Source: Streptomyces milbemycinicus (GTDB lineage: Bacteria > Actinomycetota > Actinomycetes > Streptomycetales > Streptomycetaceae). Taken from it: a stretch of 42,537 nucleotides of DNA. The notes under the pieces were generated by a model that saw only the letters and a program-made list of their open reading frames with translations, had not been told where the DNA came from and searched no databases. The DNA is taken from contig NZ_MUNE01000762.1 of the NCBI RefSeq assembly GCF_002154605.1, positions 1-42,537 of the forward strand, written 5' to 3'. Shown in pieces: positions 27,500 through 36,142 of the stretch; within the stretch, counting starts at the first letter, position 1; the number at the start of each line of letters is the position of its first letter. The position numbers and the translations under genes are program-made.

Positions 27500-28861
27500 C
27501 TAGAGGCCGGTACGTTGCACGGACGTTGCGCGCCGCACCGGCCCCCGGGGGTCGTCGGCGTACGGACCGCCGTCGGCCGTCAGCCCGTACGCCGCGCGCA
27601 GCCGCCGCACCCGGGGCAGCAGCGACGCCCGGCCCGGGGCGTGCGCCGGAAGGGCGGCCAGCAGGGCCTCGCCGGCCTCCAGGTCCTCCTCGCCCCACGG
27701 CGTACGGGCCCACCACCGCAGCAACTCCAGATCGCCGCAGGCCAACACGGTGCGGCGCACGTCCTCCTCCAGGATCCGGCGCATCCGGCACACCCCCGGC
27801 GCCTCCGACAGCGGCAGCAGCGGCCCCGCGTACGCGCGCACCGCCGCATGCGCGTTCCCCGCCGCCAACTCCTCCGCCACGGCCGCCACATCGGTCCGCA
27901 CGGGCGCGCACAGCCGGTAGGGGCGCGAGCCCAGCAGCGGCCCCACCAAGCGGCGCAGCCGCGACAGCTCCGCGCGCAGGGTGACCGGGGAGCGCCGGTC
28001 CGCCTGCTCCCCGTACAGCTCCAGGGCCAGCCGGTCGCCGCTCAGGCCCTCCGGATGGGCGGCCAGCAGCACCATGATCTCGCTGTGCCGCGGTCCGAGC
28101 CGCAGCCGCCGCCCGTCGGTCAGCAGCAGCGCCTCGTCCCGCCCCAGCGCCGTGAGCAGCACCCGCGGGCCCTCCGTGCGCGGCGCCTCGGCCGCCAGCC
28201 GGCCCTCGGCGGCCCGTGCGGTCGCCTGGACCAGGGCCAGGCTGTGCGGGGCCGCCAGATGGTCGCCGCCGGTGATGTCGACGGCGCCCAACAGCCGCCC
28301 GGTGTGCGGATCGTGCACCGGGGCGGCCGCGCAGGTCCAGGGCTGCACCGCGTGGCGGTAGTGCTCGGCGGCGAAGATCTGCACCGCGTGGTCCACGGTG
28401 AGCGCCGTGCCCGGCGCGTTGGTGCCCGCGTGCCGCTCGTCCCAGCGCGCCCCCGCCACGAAGTTCATCCGCTCGGCCTCGTGCCGTACGCCGGTGTGCC
28501 CCTCCACCCACAGCATGCGGCCCTGCTCGTCACAGACCGCGAGCAGATGCGCGCCGTCGTGGGCGATGGTGCCCAGCAGCTCGCGGAACAGCGGCATCAC
28601 CCGGGCCAGCGGATGGTCCGCGCGGTACGCCTCCAACTCGGCGTCCGCCAGGTCGATCGGCGCCAGCCCTTCCTGGCCCACCCGCGCTCTGGCCGAACGC
28701 CGCCAGGAGTCCGCCACCACCGGGCGGACGGCCGACGAGACCGCCCCCTCGGTCATAAACGCCTCATGGGCGCGGCGCACCGCGCGGACGCGCTCCGCCG
28801 GATCCGCGCCCGACGCCATCGCCAGCCAGGGGTTGCCCACAGGTACCTCACTCGAGGTCAC
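27500..28861 (-). CDS. GAF-domain transcriptional regulator
   Basis: This 453-aa protein resembles the N-terminal half of AcoR-type activators: a helical start (VRAVRRAHEAFMTEG, VVADSWRRSARARV) and a GAF sensor (about 90-225, with GTNAPGTALTVDHAVQIF and CAAAPVHDPHTGRLLGAVDITGGDH). It lacks the sigma-54 AAA+ domain. Its C-terminal half has a winged-helix-like segment (RLGPRHSEIMVLLAAHPEGLSGDRLALELYG) and a helical tail. It probably controls the downstream aldehyde dehydrogenase gene. GTG 28861 is the longest start; GTG 28840, with GTGAGG five bases upstream, is an equal candidate. Confidence 0.82.
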   Translation of the reverse strand: MTSSEVPVGNPWLAMASGADPAERVRAVRRAHEAFMTEGAVSSAVRPVVADSWRRSARARVGQEGLAPIDLADAELEAYRADHPLARVMPLFRELLGTIAHDGAHLLAVCDEQGRMLWVEGHTGVRHEAERMNFVAGARWDERHAGTNAPGTALTVDHAVQIFAAEHYRHAVQPWTCAAAPVHDPHTGRLLGAVDITGGDHLAAPHSLALVQATARAAEGRLAAEAPRTEGPRVLLTALGRDEALLLTDGRRLRLGPRHSEIMVLLAAHPEGLSGDRLALELYGEQADRRSPVTLRAELSRLRRLVGPLLGSRPYRLCAPVRTDVAAVAEELAAGNAHAAVRAYAGPLLPLSEAPGVCRMRRILEEDVRRTVLACGDLELLRWWARTPWGEEDLEAGEALLAALPAHAPGRASLLPRVRRLRAAYGLTADGGPYADDPRGPVRRATSVQRTGL

Positions 28862-29047
28862 GGTCGGTCAGGTCAGCCTCGGGCGGCGCGGGAGAGCCGA
28901 GCGGCACCGGCCGCCCCGATTCCTCACACTCTCCTGCGCGCGGGCCCGCCCGCAAGAGCCCGGACGGCGCCGGTCCACGCCGAACATGCTCAACTTCCGC
29001 GCCCCTGGCGGCGTCAGGGACGGGCCGGGTGCGACGATGAGGGCGTC

Positions 29048-29752
29048 ATGGAAGCGGGCCTCGTACTGCGGGCGCTGCGAACCGCGGTGTTCGCAGCGGT
29101 CTGCGTGCTGCTCGCGGCGCTCGGCCACGCCCTGATGTCGGGGGCCGCCGTCCCATGGTGGGTGATCGGCGCCGCCTTGCCGGTCACCTGCGGCGCGGCC
29201 TGGTGCCTGACGGGGCGCGAGCGCGGGCCGCTGGCCGTCATCGCCGCGACCGTGGGGGCGCAGACCGCGCTGCACGTCGCGTTCATGCTCGCGCAGGGCG
29301 CCATGGCCGGTGCCATGACCGGTGCCGGTGCTGGTGCCGGCACGACGCCGATGCGCATGCCCATGCCGATGTCGTCGTCGATGCCTTCGATGCCGTCCAT
29401 GTCGGTGTCCGAGCATGCCCACCACATGGCCCATGCCCATGACGCCATGGCGGCGCCGCTGCCCGGGGGGCAGGGGTACGGCGCGCTCGGCATGTGGTCC
29501 GCGCACCTGCTGGCCGCCCTGCTGTGCGGAATGTGGCTCTCCGGCGGCGAACAGGCCGCGTTCCGGCTGGTGCGGACCCTGGCCGTCGGCCTCTTCGCGC
29601 CCCTGCTGACCCTGCTGTACGACGCCCCGCGCGCGCCCACGCGGCCCTGCGTACGCCCCGTGCGCCACGGCGGCCCTCAGCGGCTACGACGGCTGCTGCT
29701 CGCCCATGTCATCGCCACCCGTGGTCCACCGCCCGGAGCCGCCGTCCTGTGA
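29048..29752 (+). CDS. Met/His-rich membrane protein
   Basis: This 234-aa protein has about five hydrophobic helices (near residues 8-28, 35-53, 58-80, 150-170 and 180-200). Between the third and fourth lies a loop of MPMPM, SMPSM and HAHHMAHAHDAM type, rich in Met and His (about residues 98-138). Such loops bind copper in other proteins, so copper handling is a fair guess, not a demonstration. ATG 29048 has only a weak upstream box. It is divergent from the GAF regulator, and the next genes are an anti-sigma factor and a sigma factor. Confidence 0.65.
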   Translation: MEAGLVLRALRTAVFAAVCVLLAALGHALMSGAAVPWWVIGAALPVTCGAAWCLTGRERGPLAVIAATVGAQTALHVAFMLAQGAMAGAMTGAGAGAGTTPMRMPMPMSSSMPSMPSMSVSEHAHHMAHAHDAMAAPLPGGQGYGALGMWSAHLLAALLCGMWLSGGEQAAFRLVRTLAVGLFAPLLTLLYDAPRAPTRPCVRPVRHGGPQRLRRLLLAHVIATRGPPPGAAVL

Positions 29753-29881
29753 CGGACGGCGGCCGACCAGGCCCACCACATCACCGGACCGCTCACCGGG
29801 CCGTCCGGACTCCAGGAAGGACCGCAGGCGATGACCCCTGCCCGTACCCCGGCACCCTCGCCGGTACCCCCGCTCGCACGG

Positions 29882-30058
29882 TCACGGCCCGTCGAGACCG
29901 GCCGCGAGCTCCCGCAGCCGCCGCGCCCGCTCGCCCCAGCGGCGGCACTCCGGGCACTCCAGCAGATGGGCGTCGAGCACCGCGTCCGGGACCTCCGGCG
30001 GCGGCGCCTCGCCGTCGACACGGGCCGACACGGCGACCCGGAACTGAGCACAGCACAC
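29882..30058 (-). CDS. Small zf-HC2 anti-sigma factor
   Basis: This 58-aa protein begins VCCAQFRVAVSARVDGE and has the zinc-binding anti-sigma signature HLLECPEC (H-x3-C-x2-C), followed by a short helix. There is no membrane segment, so it would be a soluble, minimal ZAS protein. GTG 30058 is chosen; GTG 30064 would add two residues. It faces away from the sigma factor with only 34 bases between starts, unlike the usual sigma then anti-sigma order, and it lies between two plus-strand genes. Confidence 0.72.
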   Translation of the reverse strand: MCCAQFRVAVSARVDGEAPPPEVPDAVLDAHLLECPECRRWGERARRLRELAAGLDGP

Positions 30059-30092
30059 CCCCACATGGTCCCCGATGCCGCGGAGGGCCGCG

Positions 30093-30737
30093 ATGCCTGA
30101 CCGCACTGACCGCACTGACCGCACTGACCGCGACGACGAGACCCTGACCTCCTGGGCGCTCGCCGCGCGCGGCGGCGACCCCGAGGCCGTGGACCGCTTC
30201 GTACGTGCCACCCGGCGCGATGTGTGGCGCTACGTCCACCGGCTCAGCGACGACCCGCACGCGGCCGACGACCTCGTCCAGGAGACCTATCTGCGCGCGC
30301 TGCGCGGACTGCCCCGCTTCGAGGGCAGATCCTCGGCGCGCACCTGGCTGCTGTCGATCGCCCGCCGGGCGGTCGTGGACCGGCTGCGCCGCAACGCGGC
30401 CAGGCCGCGCGCCGCCGACACCGACGACTGGCAGGCGGCGGCCGAGCGGGCCCAGCGCCGGGCGGCGCCGGACACCGGCTTCGACGAGGGGGTGGCCCTG
30501 ACCCAGTTGCTCGCCCTGCTGCCGTACGACCGGCGCGAGGTCTTCGTCCTCACCCAGCTGCTCGGGCTGCCGTACGCCGAGGCCGCGCTCGTCGTCGGCT
30601 GTCCGGTGGGCACGGTCCGCTCGCGGGTCGCCCGTGCGCGCGAGGCGCTGATCGAGCAGCTGGCGACGGCGGAGCGGGCCGGCCGTTCTGGCAGGCCCGC
30701 CCGCCTCGGGGTGCCCGAGCCGGTGGGCACCCGCTAG
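30093..30737 (+). CDS. ECF sigma factor, SigC-like
   Basis: This 214-aa sigma factor has a region 2 (about 20-95: VWRYVHRLSDDPHAADDLVQETYLRALRGLPRFEGRSSARTWLLSIARR, shown here only as the family core) and a region 4 (about 140-195: LPYAEAALVVGCPVGTVRSRVARAREAL). The wording closely follows my memory of Mycobacterium tuberculosis SigC. ATG 30093 is preceded by GGAGGG. The N-terminus is a Thr-Asp-Arg repeat from four 9-bp units. Stop and the facing phosphatase gene's stop share CTAG. The likely partner is the adjacent zf-HC2 protein. Confidence 0.88.
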   Translation: MPDRTDRTDRTDRDDETLTSWALAARGGDPEAVDRFVRATRRDVWRYVHRLSDDPHAADDLVQETYLRALRGLPRFEGRSSARTWLLSIARRAVVDRLRRNAARPRAADTDDWQAAAERAQRRAAPDTGFDEGVALTQLLALLPYDRREVFVLTQLLGLPYAEAALVVGCPVGTVRSRVARAREALIEQLATAERAGRSGRPARLGVPEPVGTR

Positions 30738-31846
30738 CCGGGTGGGCCGGGGACGTGCTCCAGGACGAGCACCGCCGCGTCGTCCTGGAGCCGCCCCTTC
30801 GTATGGGCGTCCAGATCCTTCCTCAGCTGCCGCAGCAGTTCGGGGGTCGGCAGCGACGCCCAGCCGCTCAGGCGGTCGGCCAGGGGGTAGAACTCCCCGG
30901 CGGGACAGCGCGCCTCGGTCACCCCGTCCGTGCAGGCCAGCACCCGGGTGTCCGGCTGGATCGGGATCTGCTGGACGGGGCGCGGGGCGCCCGTCAGATC
31001 GCCGAGGCCGAGCGGCAGACCGGGCTCCGCCGACTCCAGCTCGCTGACCGTGCCGTCGGCGTGGAGCAGATACGGCTGGACGTGCCCGCAGTCGATCATC
31101 ACGATGCGGGCCGGATTGTCCCGCTCCACCCCGAACACCAGGGCCGTCACAAACCGCTCCTCCTCGCTCCCGTTCCGCTCCCGCGCATGCGAGGAGTTGT
31201 AGCGGCGCAGCCCCACCTCCATGGCGTCCACCCCGCCGCTCAGGCTCCGCAGGTGGTACGCGGCCTCCCGGAACGCGGTCAGCACCGCCGCCCCCGCCCC
31301 GAGGGTGCGCAGCCCCTTGCCCTGCACATCGCCGATCACCACCCGGGCCCCGTACGGAGTGTCGACGACCTCGTAGATGTCGCCGCCCACCAGCGCGCCC
31401 TGCTGTGAGGAGACATAGAAGCCGTCCACGACCACGTCGCCGCTGCGCAGCGGGAGCTCGCGCAGCAGGGCGCGCTGTGCCGCCTCCCCGGTGGCGCGGA
31501 CCTGGGCCAGCAGCTCTTCGCGGTCCCGCAGCAGACGCGCGACGGCGATGCTGGCACCGACCATGAGGGTGTTGCCCAGGACCGAGGCGACGCGGTTGAG
31601 CGGGACCAGGCTGTCGGGGATCACGCCGTGGGTGATGGCCATGACGACGAGGTCGAGCAGGCCGAGCACCAGCGTCTGGCGGTAGGTGCAGAAGGCGGCG
31701 GCGAGGAGCGGGGCCAGCGCGGCGAAGACGTCCAGGCGGAACGAGCGGGGGGTGATGGAGTCGACGAGGACGATCAGCGCCAGATAGACGAGCAGCACGG
31801 CGAAGACGCGGTTGGCGTATGCGCGAATGCGCTCCCTCCAGGGCAC
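30734..31846 (-). CDS. Membrane-bound SpoIIE-type PP2C phosphatase
   Basis: This 370-aa protein has about four N-terminal membrane helices (residues 10-100), a short coil (about 104-130), then a PPM/SpoIIE phosphatase domain (about 140-365). Metal motifs are GGDIYEV, IGDVQGKG, ACTDGVTEA and DDAAVLVL. Such enzymes dephosphorylate anti-sigma-antagonists, linking an envelope signal to sigma activity; no partner is encoded nearby. GTG 31846 has GGAGG upstream on its strand. Its stop codon lies in the CTAG shared with the sigma factor gene. Confidence 0.9.
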   Translation of the reverse strand: MPWRERIRAYANRVFAVLLVYLALIVLVDSITPRSFRLDVFAALAPLLAAAFCTYRQTLVLGLLDLVVMAITHGVIPDSLVPLNRVASVLGNTLMVGASIAVARLLRDREELLAQVRATGEAAQRALLRELPLRSGDVVVDGFYVSSQQGALVGGDIYEVVDTPYGARVVIGDVQGKGLRTLGAGAAVLTAFREAAYHLRSLSGGVDAMEVGLRRYNSSHARERNGSEEERFVTALVFGVERDNPARIVMIDCGHVQPYLLHADGTVSELESAEPGLPLGLGDLTGAPRPVQQIPIQPDTRVLACTDGVTEARCPAGEFYPLADRLSGWASLPTPELLRQLRKDLDAHTKGRLQDDAAVLVLEHVPGPPG

Positions 31847-31936
31847 CGGTACCTCCGCCTCCAGATCGGGACGGTCTCAAGACTCGCACGCTGCCCCGTG
31901 CCCCAGCCAGCGGGACAGGGACCCGGAAAAAGGGAG

Positions 31937-31966
31937 GGTGGGGAGCCGGCAATCCGGCTCCCCACC
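31937..31966 (-). terminator. Intrinsic terminator of the chitinase gene
   Basis: GGTGGGGAGCCGG (31937-31949) pairs with CCGGCTCCCCACC (31954-31966) over a CAAT loop. On the minus strand it is followed by a T-rich run (CCCTTTTTCC). It lies directly downstream of the chitinase stop. Confidence 0.9.
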
Positions 31967-32002
31967 CCGCGCCCCCGATCGGGAGCGGTCAGCTGATGAG
32001 GG

Positions 32003-33286
32003 TCAGCTGATGGACTTGATCAGCTCGCCGTTCGACGTGTCGCCGCTGAGCTCCCAGAAGAAGGTGCCGCCCAGGCCCTGCTGCTGCTTGTAGCTCATCT
32101 TCCCGGCGATCGTGGAGGGCGTGTCGTAGCTCCACCACTGGCTGCCGCAGTGTGCGTACGCGGTCCCCGCGACCGTGCCGGTCGCCGGGCAGGAGTTCTT
32201 GAGCACCTTGTAGTCCTCGATGCCCGCCTCGTACGTGCCGGGGGCCGCGCCGCTGGCCGTCCCGCCGGGGGCGTCCTGGCTGACGCCGGTCCAGCCGCGC
32301 CCGTAGAAGCCGATGCCCAGCAGCAGCTTCGAGGCCGGGATGCCGAGGCCCTTGAGCTTGGTGATGGTGGCGTCGGTGTTGAAGCCCTGCTGCGGGATGC
32401 CGTTGTAGGAGGTCAGGGGGGAGTGCGGGGCGGTCGGGCCCTGGGCCGCCCAGGCCCCGAAGAAGTCGTAGGTCATGGGGTTGTACCAGTCCACGTACTG
32501 CGCGGCGCCGGCGTAGTCGGCGGCGTCTATCTTGCCGCCGGAGGAGGCGTCCGCGGTGATGGCGGCCGTCACCAGGTTGGAGCTGCCGAACTTGGCGCGC
32601 AGCGCGGACATCACGTTCTTGAAGGCGTCCCTGCCGCTGGTGTCACAGGTGTTGCCGCAGGCGTTGGGGTACTCCCAGTCGATGTCGATCCCGTCGAAGA
32701 CATCGGCCCAGCGCGGGTCCTCGACCAGGTCGTAGCAGGACTGGGCGAACGCGGCGGGGTTCTTGGCGGCCTCGCCGAACCCGGAGGACCAGGTCCAGCC
32801 GCCGAAGGACCAGATCACCTTCAGGTTCGGGTGCAGCTTCTTGAGCTTGCGCAGCTGGTTGAAGTTGCCGCGCAGCGCGCCGTTGTCCCAGGTGTCGGCG
32901 ACGCCGTCGACGCTGCTCGCCGCGTCGTACGCCTTGTCGTAGTCGGCGTACGCGTCGCCGATGGCGCACTTGCCGCCGGTGACATTGCCGAAGGCGTAGT
33001 TGATGTGGGTGAGCTTGGCGGCTGACCCGGAGGTCTCGATGTTCTTGACGTGGTAGTTGCGCTGGTAGATGCCCCATTCGGTGAAGTAGCCGACCACCTT
33101 GCTGCCCGCGGCGGCCTTGGAGGCGGCCTTGGAAGCGACCTTGGAGGTGGCGTTGGCGGCCTGCGCGGCCTTGGTGTGGGGTTCGCCGGCGGCGGCCGGG
33201 CCGGCGAGCGTCGTGGCGGCCAGGACCGCCGTACACAGCGCCGCGAGGGCGGCGAGCAGTCCGCGAAGTCCGCGAGGTCTGCGCAT
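32003..33286 (-). CDS. Secreted GH18 chitinase
   Basis: This 427-aa secreted enzyme has a leader of about 34 residues, then an Ala/Lys/Ser spacer with 12-bp repeats (SKVASKAASKAA), then one GH18 barrel. The catalytic DGIDIDWEYP places the acid at E205; YFTEWGIY, FGGWTWS and the C-terminal GGTFFWELSGD fit the family. No chitin-binding module is attached. The ATG at 33286 has GGAGGAG upstream on its strand. Two DasR-like elements lie 95-128 bp upstream, matching the direct-repeat operators known from Streptomyces chitinase promoters. Confidence 0.95.
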   Translation of the reverse strand: MRRPRGLRGLLAALAALCTAVLAATTLAGPAAAGEPHTKAAQAANATSKVASKAASKAAAGSKVVGYFTEWGIYQRNYHVKNIETSGSAAKLTHINYAFGNVTGGKCAIGDAYADYDKAYDAASSVDGVADTWDNGALRGNFNQLRKLKKLHPNLKVIWSFGGWTWSSGFGEAAKNPAAFAQSCYDLVEDPRWADVFDGIDIDWEYPNACGNTCDTSGRDAFKNVMSALRAKFGSSNLVTAAITADASSGGKIDAADYAGAAQYVDWYNPMTYDFFGAWAAQGPTAPHSPLTSYNGIPQQGFNTDATITKLKGLGIPASKLLLGIGFYGRGWTGVSQDAPGGTASGAAPGTYEAGIEDYKVLKNSCPATGTVAGTAYAHCGSQWWSYDTPSTIAGKMSYKQQQGLGGTFFWELSGDTSNGELIKSIS

Positions 33287-33380
33287 GGATTCTCCTCCGT
33301 GGGGGTGAGGGGAAGTGGTGCTCTGACGACTTGCCCATGACTTGACATGCACGCGTAGGGCACGGTGGGAGCACCGTAGA

Positions 33381-33414
33381 AGGACTAGACCAGTGAGGTC
33401 AATGGTTTGGACCA
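33381..33414 (-). promoter_or_regulatory. Two DasR-like elements in the chitinase promoter
   Basis: Minus-strand TGGTCTAGTCCT (33392-33381) and the near-palindrome TGGTCCAAACCA (33414-33403) each match 10 of 12 bases of TGGTCTAGACCA. Their starts are 22 bp apart, about two helical turns. Streptomyces chitinase promoters carry 12-bp direct repeats of this type. Confidence 0.7.
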
Positions 33415-33458
33415 ATGTGCTCGCCGTTCGCGGAACTTGGTTGAAGATCCACCGACCG

Positions 33459-33487
33459 GTGACGCAGGGCCCCGGATCGGGCATACT
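33459..33487 (+). promoter_or_regulatory. Candidate promoter of the acyl-CoA dehydrogenase gene
   Basis: GTGACG (33459-33464), 17-base spacer, CATACT (33482-33487). The remainder of the 376-bp region between the chitinase and the dehydrogenase holds the DasR-like elements and nothing else I recognise. Confidence 0.3.
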
Positions 33488-33662
33488 CCAACCGCCACGG
33501 CGCAGGTCACGCCCCCTTCGCAACCCGAGGGAAGCGTCTCCGACCGCCCGGCAGCACCCCAGACGGCCCGCCGCCGCCACCCCCGGCGTCGCGCCGCCGC
33601 CGCACCTCCCCCGACAGGGGAAGAGGGAACCAGGGACGGAAGAGGGAGAGGAGAGCGCCGCC

Positions 33663-34835
33663 ATGACCGACCAGCGACCGCAGCCGGTGGAGCGTGAGCT
33701 GCCCACCGAAGAGGCCCACGATCTGATCTCACTCGTCCGCGAGCTGATCGAGCGGGAGATCAGGCCGAACGCAGCCGAAGAGGAGGCCGCCGGACGCTTC
33801 CCGCGCGAGCTGTTCGCCCTGTTGTCCCGGTCCGGGCTGCTGGGTCTTGTGTACCCGGAGGAGTTCGGCGGCGGCGACCAGCCGTACGAGGTCTATCTCC
33901 AGGTCCTGGAGGAGCTGGCCGCGGCCCGGCTGACCGTCGGCCTCGGCGTCAGCGTGCACACCCTCGCCTGCCACGCCCTCGCCCACTACGGCAGCAAGGA
34001 CCAGATCGCCGAGCACCTGCCCGCGATGCTGGGCGGCGGGCTGCTGGGCGCGTACTGCCTGTCCGAACCCTCCTCCGGCTCCGACGCGGCCGGGCTCACC
34101 ACCCGCGCCGCCCGCGAGGGCGACGGCTGGACCCTGACCGGCTCCAAGGCCTGGATCACCCACGGCGGCATCGCCGACTTCTACACCGTCATGACCCGCA
34201 CCGGGCCCGACCGCACCCGGGGCATCACCGCGTTCCTGGTCCCCGGTGACGCCTCCGGCCTCTCCGCCGCCGCGCCCGAGCGCAAGATGGGCATGAAGGG
34301 CTCGCCCACCGCGCAGATCCACCTCGAAGACGTCCATGTGCCCGACGCCCGCCGCATCGGCGAGGAGGGCCAGGGCTTCGCCATAGCGCTCTCGGCCCTC
34401 GACGCGGGCCGCCTCGGCATCGCCGCGTGCTCGATCGGCCTCGCCCAGGCGGCACTGGACGAGGCGGTCGCCTACACCGCCCAGCGGCGGCAGTTCGGCC
34501 ACCCCGTGGCCGACTTCCAGGGGCTGCGTTTCATGCTCGCCGACATGGCCACCCAGATCGAGGCCGGCCGCGCCCTCTACCTCGCGGCCGCGCGGCTGCG
34601 CGACGCGGGCAGGCCGTTCTCCAAGCAGGCGGCGATGGCCAAGCTGTTCTGCACCGACACCGCCATGAAGGTCACCACGGACGCCGTCCAGCTGCTGGGC
34701 GGCTACGGCTACACCGCGGACTTCCCGGTCGAGCGCTATATGCGGGAGGCCAAGGTGCTGCAGATCGTGGAGGGCACCAACCAGATCCAGCGAGTCGTGA
34801 TCGCCCGCCATCTCGCGGGTCCGGAGAGTCGCTGA
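33663..34835 (+). CDS. Acyl-CoA dehydrogenase
   Basis: This 390-aa flavoenzyme introduces a double bond into an acyl-CoA. It has the family signatures AYCLSEPSSGSDAAGL and QLLGGYGYTADFPVERYMREAKVLQIVEGTNQIQ, the latter with the catalytic Glu in IVEGT. Length is typical. ATG 33663 follows GAGGAGAG. Chain length or branched-chain preference cannot be told from sequence. It stands alone, divergent from the chitinase gene. Confidence 0.94.
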   Translation: MTDQRPQPVERELPTEEAHDLISLVRELIEREIRPNAAEEEAAGRFPRELFALLSRSGLLGLVYPEEFGGGDQPYEVYLQVLEELAAARLTVGLGVSVHTLACHALAHYGSKDQIAEHLPAMLGGGLLGAYCLSEPSSGSDAAGLTTRAAREGDGWTLTGSKAWITHGGIADFYTVMTRTGPDRTRGITAFLVPGDASGLSAAAPERKMGMKGSPTAQIHLEDVHVPDARRIGEEGQGFAIALSALDAGRLGIAACSIGLAQAALDEAVAYTAQRRQFGHPVADFQGLRFMLADMATQIEAGRALYLAAARLRDAGRPFSKQAAMAKLFCTDTAMKVTTDAVQLLGGYGYTADFPVERYMREAKVLQIVEGTNQIQRVVIARHLAGPESR

Positions 34836-34945
34836 GGAGGCGCCGATGACGGCGGAGGCGTCGTTGACGTGCTGACGTGCTGACGTATTGAAGCTCACGC
34901 TGATGGGGGCGCGGCGCGCCGGGCCCCCTCACTGAGCGGCCGGTG

Positions 34946-35323
34946 TCAGACCCGGGACGTCCGCGGGCGGCGGCGCAGACCCGGCATCCGGATCGGCTGC
35001 GACCCGGGGCCGCCGATGTGCGAGAACGGCTGCATCCGCCAGTCCAGCGTCTCCGGCAGCGTCAGCAGTATCGCCACGTCCTGCTCCGACGCGTCCAGCG
35101 ACGCGTCGGCGGCGGAGGCGTCCTTCACCCCCCGCCCCGTGCCGGGGCACACCGTGAGCCCGAACGGGTTCCACGGGGACGGGCACAGCGCGTGCTCGGG
35201 CAGCACGTCCTCGTCCGCGAGCAGGGCGATCGGACGAGCGCAGTCCGGGCAGACGACCCGGAAGATCTCGTAAGTCTCGTCCGTATCGATGTCGCCTTCT
35301 TCGAGGCGCTCCAAATAGGGCAT
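34946..35323 (-). CDS. Conserved Cys-containing hypothetical protein
   Basis: This 125-aa acidic protein begins MPYLERLEEGDIDTDETYEIF. It has a CPDC pair (VVCPDCARP) and two more cysteines in LCPSPWNPFGLTVCPGTG, which together could bind zinc. The C-terminus is Arg/Pro-rich. The ATG at 35323 has GAGGGGG upstream on its strand. I do not recognise a named family. It is divergent from the Lrp/AsnC gene. Confidence 0.6.
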   Translation of the reverse strand: MPYLERLEEGDIDTDETYEIFRVVCPDCARPIALLADEDVLPEHALCPSPWNPFGLTVCPGTGRGVKDASAADASLDASEQDVAILLTLPETLDWRMQPFSHIGGPGSQPIRMPGLRRRPRTSRV

Positions 35324-35458
35324 GAGTTTCCCCCTCGGGTGGGCGGGCCGGGCGCGTCGGCCTCGGCCTGGTCAGGCGCGTCGCGCCTCGACCACAGCAA
35401 GCATTTCCCGCCGCACTACGCGGGTAATCGTGGCACTCCCCGGGACTGGGGCGAATGT

Positions 35459-35476
35459 ATGTGGTGTTCGTCACAT
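35459..35476. promoter_or_regulatory. Dyad upstream of the Lrp/AsnC gene
   Basis: ATGTG (35459-35463) and CACAT (35472-35476) flank eight bases, 103 bp before the GTG start. AsnC-family regulators often bind dyads at their own promoters. Confidence 0.3.
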
Positions 35477-35578
35477 GCCCGCTGCAGATGCTGCGAACAT
35501 GGGCGTATGTCCCACGGGTGTCCACAGGGGAAACGCCGACTGGGCCGGACCGCCTCCGACCGCATAGGGTGACGGGCT

Positions 35579-36019
35579 GTGGAGGAGTTGGACAGACAGA
35601 TCGTGGAACTGCTCGTCAAGGACGGGCGGATGAGCTACACCGACCTGGGCAAGGCCACCGGCCTGTCCACGTCGGCGGTGCATCAGCGCGTGCGCCGGCT
35701 CGAACAGCGGGGGGTCATCCGCGGCTACGCGGCCGTCGTGGACCCGGAGGCCGTCGGCCTGCCACTGACCGCGTTCATCTCCGTCAAACCCTTCGACCCC
35801 AGCGCGCCCGACGACATCGCCGAGCGGCTGGCCGAGGTGCCCGAGATCGAGGCGTGCCACAGCGTGGCGGGCGATGAGAACTACATCCTCAAAGTGCGCG
35901 TCGCCGCGCCGCTGGAGCTGGAGAACCTGCTCAGCCGGATCCGCTCGCTGGCCGGGGTCTCCACCCGGACCACCGTCGTGCTGTCCACGCCCTACGAGGC
36001 GCGCCCGCCCCGCGTGTGA
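35579..36019 (+). CDS. Lrp/AsnC family transcriptional regulator
   Basis: This 146-aa protein has an N-terminal helix-turn-helix (LDRQIVELLVKDGRMSYTDLGKATGLSTSAVHQRVRRLEQRGVI) of the feast/famine type and a C-terminal RAM ligand domain (about 70-140, with VPEIEACHSVAGDENYILKVR). The GTG at 35579 gives the usual VEELDRQI start. These proteins sense amino acids or small acids as octamers. It lies 123 bp before an amidohydrolase gene on the same strand, which is a possible target. Confidence 0.92.
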   Translation: MEELDRQIVELLVKDGRMSYTDLGKATGLSTSAVHQRVRRLEQRGVIRGYAAVVDPEAVGLPLTAFISVKPFDPSAPDDIAERLAEVPEIEACHSVAGDENYILKVRVAAPLELENLLSRIRSLAGVSTRTTVVLSTPYEARPPRV

Positions 36020-36142
36020 ACGCCCCTCGCGGTCGGCCGACCCCTGGTGCCTCTCGGCTCCGCCGAGGGGCGAGACTGAGGGGCGTACCGCACGCACGCG
36101 TACCGCACGCACGCCCGATCCGACCCCGCGAGGCAGCCCGCC

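Noticed and set aside
29831..30100. Plus-strand 89-codon frame with AGGAAGG before its ATG, ending over the sigma start
   Set aside because: The minus-strand frame here has a clear zf-HC2 signature, whereas this one is Pro/Arg-rich with no motif. The box is noted as coincidence.
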